The translations under genes were made by a program, and so were the position numbers. A DNA stretch of 64,000 bases, taken from contig NZ_JADWPE010000003.1 of the NCBI RefSeq assembly GCF_017308985.1, forward strand, positions 1,116,001 to 1,180,000. The letters run 5' to 3'. Numbering within the stretch: the stretch's first letter is position 1; each line of letters starts with the position of its first letter. Below the pieces are notes generated by a model. That model worked only from the letters and a program-made list of their open reading frames with translations, did no database searches and was not told the origin of the DNA. Source of the DNA: Lysobacter changpingensis. GTDB lineage: Bacteria; Pseudomonadota; Gammaproteobacteria; Xanthomonadales; Xanthomonadaceae. This document shows, in pieces, positions 60,138 through 64,000 of the stretch.

Positions 60138-61646
60138 ATGGACATCAGCAAGGTCGACCGCTACGTCGGCGACAAATGGGACGACGAGATCGTTCCCCAG
60201 CTCGTCGAGTACATCCGCATTCCCAACAAGTCCCCGATGTTCGACGCCGACTGGGTCAAGCACGGCTACATGGACGATGCGGTCAAGCTGATGGAAACCT
60301 GGGCGAAGGCCCAGCCGCTCCCCGGCATGCAGGTCGAGGTGGTGCGCCTGGAAGGCCGCACGCCGCTGATCTTCATCGACATCCCGGCAGCGAATGGCGG
60401 CAGCAACGACGATTGCGTGCTGCTGTACGGCCACCTCGACAAGCAGCCGGAAATGACCGGCTGGGATCCGGAATTCGGCCCGTGGAATCCGGTCATCAAG
60501 GGCGACCGCCTGTACGGTCGCGGCGGCGCCGATGACGGTTACGCGATCTTCGGTTCGCTCACCGCGGTGCTCGCGCTGCAGGAGCAGCAACTGCCGCATG
60601 CGCGCTGCGTGATCCTCATCGAAGCGTGCGAGGAGTCCGGCAGCTACGACCTCCCCGCGTACGTCGACCACCTCGCCGACCGCATCGGCAAGCCGTCGCT
60701 GGTGGTGTGCCTGGATTCGGGTTGCGGCAACTACGAGCAGCTGTGGTGCACGACCTCGCTGCGCGGCCTGGCCGGCGGCAATTTCACGGTGAAGGTGCTG
60801 GAGGAAGGCGTGCACTCGGGCGATGCGTCCGGCATCGTGCCGTCGAGCTTCCGCCTGCTGCGCCAGTTGCTCTCCCGCCTGGAGGACGAGAACACCGGCA
60901 AGATCCGCGTGGACGGCCTGTTCGCGGACATCCCCGCCGAGCGTCTTGCGCAGGCGCGCGAGGCGGCGAAGGTGCTCGACACGGCGGTGTTCGACAAGTT
61001 CCCGTTCCTGCCCGGCATGGCGCCGATGTTCAACGGCGATGGCGCGGACGACCTGGCCGAACTCGTGCTCAACCGCACCTGGCGTCCGGCGCTGTCGGTG
61101 ACTGGCGTGGACGGCATGCCGGCGTTGGCGTCGGCCGGCAACGTGCTGCGTCCGCATACCTCGGTGAAGCTGTCGCTGCGCCTGCCGCCGACCCTGGACG
61201 GCAAAAAGGCCGGCGAACTGCTGCGCGAGGTGCTGACCAAGGATCCGCCGAACGGCGCGAAGGTGACGCTCGACCTGGAGAAGTCCTCGACCGGCTGGAA
61301 CGCACCCGCGCAATCGCCGTGGCTGACCAGGGCGATCGATTCGGCGAGCCGCGAGTTCTTCGGCAAGCCGGCGATGTACATGGGCGAAGGCGGCTCGATC
61401 CCGTTCATGGGCATGCTCGGCGAGAAGTTCCCCGGCGCGCAGTTCATGATCACCGGCGTGCTCGGCCCGCACAGCAACGCGCACGGTCCGAACGAGTTCC
61501 TGCACATTCCGATGGGCAAGCGCGTGACCGCGTGCGTGTCGCGCGTGATCGCCGAACACCACCATGCGAGCCAGCGCGGCGAGACCAGCGGCGCTTCGGT
61601 CGCGCCGGACAGCGGCGATCGGCACGGCGGGCATGGGTGCTGCTGA
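60138..61646 (+). CDS. M20 family metallopeptidase
   Basis: A 502-residue zinc peptidase. Metal ligands are expected at H99 (YGHLDKQPE), D132/D133 in RGGADDGYA and E165/E166 in ACEESGS. The final stretch DRHGGHGCC is His/Cys-rich and unusual. It has no signal peptide. M20 enzymes remove residues from peptides or cleave dipeptides; the exact substrate is unknown. It fits the peptide-use theme at the left end. A clear terminator follows. Confidence 0.9.
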   Translation: MDISKVDRYVGDKWDDEIVPQLVEYIRIPNKSPMFDADWVKHGYMDDAVKLMETWAKAQPLPGMQVEVVRLEGRTPLIFIDIPAANGGSNDDCVLLYGHLDKQPEMTGWDPEFGPWNPVIKGDRLYGRGGADDGYAIFGSLTAVLALQEQQLPHARCVILIEACEESGSYDLPAYVDHLADRIGKPSLVVCLDSGCGNYEQLWCTTSLRGLAGGNFTVKVLEEGVHSGDASGIVPSSFRLLRQLLSRLEDENTGKIRVDGLFADIPAERLAQAREAAKVLDTAVFDKFPFLPGMAPMFNGDGADDLAELVLNRTWRPALSVTGVDGMPALASAGNVLRPHTSVKLSLRLPPTLDGKKAGELLREVLTKDPPNGAKVTLDLEKSSTGWNAPAQSPWLTRAIDSASREFFGKPAMYMGEGGSIPFMGMLGEKFPGAQFMITGVLGPHSNAHGPNEFLHIPMGKRVTACVSRVIAEHHHASQRGETSGASVAPDSGDRHGGHGCC

Positions 61647-61674
61647 TCGCGGCGTGTGACTGACGTTTTGGGAG

Positions 61675-61701
61675 AGCCCCGCTTTGGCGGGGTTTTCTTT
61701 T
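61675..61701 (+). terminator. Rho-independent terminator after the M20 peptidase
   Basis: CCCCGC (61677-61682) pairs with GCGGGG (61687-61692) around TTTG, followed by TTTTCTTTTT. Confidence 0.9.
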
Positions 61702-61840
61702 TGTGCTGTTGCTTGTTGAGCCGCTCTTCCTTCGGGAGAGGGGTTGGGGTGAGGGGGCGTGCGTTGTAGTGATGCGGTCCGTGCTCGCGCGTTTCGTTGA
61801 GGACCGCAGCGATCTTCGTCCGCGCTACGGCGCTGCACTT

Positions 61841-61948
61841 CACCCTCCCCAACCGCAGCCATCGGGCACAGCCTGATGGCGTTCGTCGGGATGCGCGCCA
61901 GTGGCGCGCAAGCATCCCTCCTCACCCCTGCATTCGCAGGGGAGGGAG
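61841..61948. repeat. Dispersed ~100-bp repeat, copy B
   Basis: aaccgcagccatcgggcacagcctgatggcgttcgtcgggatgcg..., followed by cacccctgcattcgcaggggagg. It differs from copy A by small indels and a few bases. Confidence 0.85.
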
Positions 61949-62046
61949 CGCCACCAGGTCCCGTCCGTCGGCACGACATCTTCGGGCTGCTGCCGCGCCG
62001 TTCGCCGCTGCTACGATGCGCCGGCACCCACCCCAAGGAGGACACC

Positions 62047-62292
62047 ATGGGCAGTCTGCTCTACACGATCATCATCGGTGCGGTCATTGGTGTGCTGGCG
62101 CGGTTCTTCAAACCTGGAGCGGATCCGATGGGCTGGATCCTCACCATCGTGCTCGGCATCGTCGGCGCGTACATCGGCAGCCTGATCTACGCCGGTGGCG
62201 GCTTCATCGGATTCGTCGTCTCGATCCTGTGCGCCATCGTGCTGCTGTTCCTCTACGAAATCGTGCGCAGGAAGACGGTGCGAACGGCGTAG
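62047..62292 (+). CDS. GlsB/YeaQ/YmgE family stress-response membrane protein
   Basis: An 81-residue protein with two to three hydrophobic segments and the family pattern IIIGAVIGVLARFFKPG, then GWILTIVLGIVGAYIGSLI and GGFIGFVVSI. It is strongly small and hydrophobic, as expected for this family. The ribosome site AAGGAGG is excellent. The function is a membrane stress role, not characterised further. It ends at a strong bidirectional terminator. Confidence 0.9.
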   Translation: MGSLLYTIIIGAVIGVLARFFKPGADPMGWILTIVLGIVGAYIGSLIYAGGGFIGFVVSILCAIVLLFLYEIVRRKTVRTA

Positions 62293-62317
62293 TCCCGGTT
62301 CCTTACGCACGAAAAAG

Positions 62318-62346
62318 AAAACCCCGGCTTTCGCCGGGGTTTTTTT
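62318..62346. terminator. Bidirectional terminator between YeaQ-type gene and cysNC
   Basis: aaaccccggc (62319-62328) pairs with gccggggttt (62333-62342) around TTTC, with a T-run on one side and A-run on the other, so it can serve both convergent genes. Confidence 0.92.
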
Positions 62347-62371
62347 CGTTGCGCGACCGATTGCTCCGACG

Positions 62372-64000
62372 TCATTCCGTCAGGAAATCGATCACCCGTT
62401 GCGCGAGTCGCTCGGCACTGTCCGACACCGTGTCGAGCGACAGCTCCGCGGCTTCCGGCACTTCGTACGGCGAATCGATACCGGTGAAGTTGCGCAACTG
62501 GCCGGCGCGCGCCTTCGCGTACAGACCCTTCACGTCACGCTTCTCGGCCACGGCCAGCGGCGTATCGACGAACACCTCGACGAACTCGCCCGGCGCGAAC
62601 AGCTCGCGCGCCATGCGGCGTTCGGCGCGGAAGGGCGAGATGAAACTCACCAGCACGATCAGGCCTGCGTCGCTCATCAGTTTCGCGACTTCGGCGACGC
62701 GGCGGATGTTCTCCACGCGGTCCTCGTCGGTGAAGCCCAGGTCCTTGTTGAGCCCGTGGCGCACGTTGTCGCCGTCGAGGATGAAGGTGTGGTAGCCCAG
62801 CGCGTGCAGGCGTTTGTCGACGAGGTTGGCGATGGTCGACTTGCCCGAGCCCGACAGGCCCGTGAACCACAGCACGCGTGGCTGCTGCCCCTTGATGCGT
62901 GCACGCGCCACGCGATCCACGTCCAGATGCTGCCAGTGGATGTTGCCCGCGCGACGCAGCGCGAACTGCAACGTGCCGGCGGCGACGGTGGCATTCGTCT
63001 GCCGGTCGATGAGGATGAAACCGCCGAGCGTGCGGTTGTCCGCATACGCCTCGAACGGCACCGGCTGGTCGAGGTACAGATTGCAGAAGCCGACTTCGTT
63101 GAGTTCCAGGTGCTTCGCCGCGAGCGGCTCCTGCGTGTTCACGTCGGTCTTGTGCTTGATCTCGGTGACGCTGGCGCTGACGGTGCGCGTGCCGATCTTC
63201 AGCCAGTACGGACGGCCCGGCAGCAGCGGCTGCTCGCCCATCCACAGCAGGTGCGCCGCGAACTGGTCGGCGACCTGCGGCGGACGGTGCGCGTCGGCGA
63301 TGACGTCGCCACGGCTCACGTCGAGTTCGTCGCGCAGGGTGAGCGTGATCGCCTGCCCTTCGCGCGCGACGTCGAGATCGCCATCGGCGGTGACGATGCG
63401 CGCCACGTGCGAACGACGGCCCGACGGCAACGCGACGATCTCGTCGCCCGGACGAATCCCGCCCGCCGCGACGGTGCCGGCGAAACCGCGGAAATCCTGG
63501 TTCGGCCGATTCACCCACTGCACCGGCAGGCGGAAGCCGACGTCCTGCGCGTCTCGCGAAACGTCCACGGTTTCCAGGTATTCGAGCACGCTCGGGCCGC
63601 CGTACCACGGCGTGCGCGCCGAACGCGCCATCAGGTTGTCGCCTTCCAGCGCGGACAGCGGCACGGCCTGCACGTGGTCGATGCCGAGCTTGTCGGCGAG
63701 TTCGCGATAACCTGCTTCGATCTCGTCGAACACCGCGCGATCGAAGCCGACCAGATCCATCTTGTTCACCGCCAGCAGCACATGGCGGATGCCGAGCAGC
63801 GACACGATGTAGCTGTGCCGCCGCGTCTGCGGCAGCAGGCCCTTGCGCGCGTCGACCAGCACCACCGCGACGTCCGCGGTCGATGCGCCGGTCGCCATGT
63901 TGCGCGTGTACTGCTCGTGGCCCGGGCAGTCGGCGACGATGAACTTGCGTTTTTCGGTGTTGAAGAAGCGGTACGCGACGTCGATCGTGATGCCCTGCTC
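62372..64000 (-). CDS. cysNC: Bifunctional sulfate adenylyltransferase subunit 1 / adenylylsulfate kinase (5' part missing)
   Basis: The frame is open to the right edge of the window: 542 residues are present, and the N-terminus lies beyond base 64000. What remains of CysN includes [13 protein letters not shown] (G3), NKMD (G4), translation-factor-like beta barrels and, at the C-terminal end, the APS kinase with P-loop GLSGSGKST, the [17 protein letters not shown] block and ISPFRAER. The GTPase activates CysD to make APS, and the kinase phosphorylates it to PAPS, the precursor of sulfite. CysD would be expected just outside the window. Confidence 0.95.
   Translation of the reverse strand, partial: EQGITIDVAYRFFNTEKRKFIVADCPGHEQYTRNMATGASTADVAVVLVDARKGLLPQTRRHSYIVSLLGIRHVLLAVNKMDLVGFDRAVFDEIEAGYRELADKLGIDHVQAVPLSALEGDNLMARSARTPWYGGPSVLEYLETVDVSRDAQDVGFRLPVQWVNRPNQDFRGFAGTVAAGGIRPGDEIVALPSGRRSHVARIVTADGDLDVAREGQAITLTLRDELDVSRGDVIADAHRPPQVADQFAAHLLWMGEQPLLPGRPYWLKIGTRTVSASVTEIKHKTDVNTQEPLAAKHLELNEVGFCNLYLDQPVPFEAYADNRTLGGFILIDRQTNATVAAGTLQFALRRAGNIHWQHLDVDRVARARIKGQQPRVLWFTGLSGSGKSTIANLVDKRLHALGYHTFILDGDNVRHGLNKDLGFTDEDRVENIRRVAEVAKLMSDAGLIVLVSFISPFRAERRMARELFAPGEFVEVFVDTPLAVAEKRDVKGLYAKARAGQLRNFTGIDSPYEVPEAAELSLDTVSDSAERLAQRVIDFLTE

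Larger units (their letters stand above)
61647..62046. other. 400-bp gap holding a terminator and dispersed repeat
   Basis: After the terminator comes ctcttccttcgggagaggggttggggtgagggg (a common xanthomonad-type repeat tract), then copy B of the ~100-bp repeat (61841-61948), and then the YeaQ/YmgE ribosome site. No gene found. Confidence 0.7.

Overview
This is a high-GC, gene-dense proteobacterial chromosome segment. It most likely comes from the Xanthomonadaceae (Lysobacter or a close relative). Three gene arrangements support this: a fused aspartokinase/diaminopimelate decarboxylase, the MurD2-MurL pair that replaces glutamate racemase in xanthomonads, and an rmlBACD block. The lineage is an inference from gene content, since no rRNA or tRNA gene is visible. 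The first gene (corA-like) and the last (cysNC) are cut by the window edges. In Xanthomonadaceae style, GTG starts and 4-base start/stop overlaps are common.

Layout. Bases 1-14000 are dominated by peptide acquisition: CstA with its small partner, a DUF819 membrane protein, two secreted S9 peptidases, an OPT transporter and a POT transporter. A 613-bp repeat-rich gap lies between the two peptide transporters. Bases 14000-17500 hold rmlBACD (dTDP-L-rhamnose), followed by ssb and two small unknown genes, with ispB (quinone side chain) divergent. Bases 19900-25300 form a minus-strand operon, lysAC-murL-murD2, that supplies lysine/DAP flux and the D-glutamate of peptidoglycan by the epimerase route. 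Next come PhzF, a glycine-zipper surface protein, an alpha/beta hydrolase, OsmC and an EF-G paralogue.

Bases 30700-35800 are a type VI secretion cargo island: vgrG, a large effector with an unrecognised C-terminal toxin region, and an Imm71/72-like immunity gene. The three are joined by 4-base overlaps, and no core T6SS gene is in the window. Bases 35900-43100 are mixed: a DUF2272 exported protein, a LysE exporter, two lipoproteins, a lone PIN toxin, a DUF5916 outer-membrane protein and 3-hydroxybutyrate dehydrogenase.

At 43400 a SET-domain protein with a histone-H1-like tail is divergent from the suf operon (Rrf2 regulator, sufBCDS, GNAT, Rieske ferredoxin). A palindrome overlaps the regulator's -10 box. 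Bases 50700-58480 are an iron-acquisition operon behind a clear Fur box: TonB siderophore receptor, PiuC, PepSY-type membrane protein, DUF2271, DUF4198, ApbE and a membrane-anchored flavoreductase. The right end carries HutD, ComEA, an M20 peptidase, a YeaQ/YmgE protein and cysNC (sulfate activation).

Dispersed palindromic REP-type elements built on 'cccgggtaagcgaagcgcacccggg' halves occur at four gaps. A second ~100-bp repeat occurs twice near the right end. I saw no CRISPR array, insertion sequence, tRNA or prophage. All functional calls are from motif and family recognition by eye; no database search was run.
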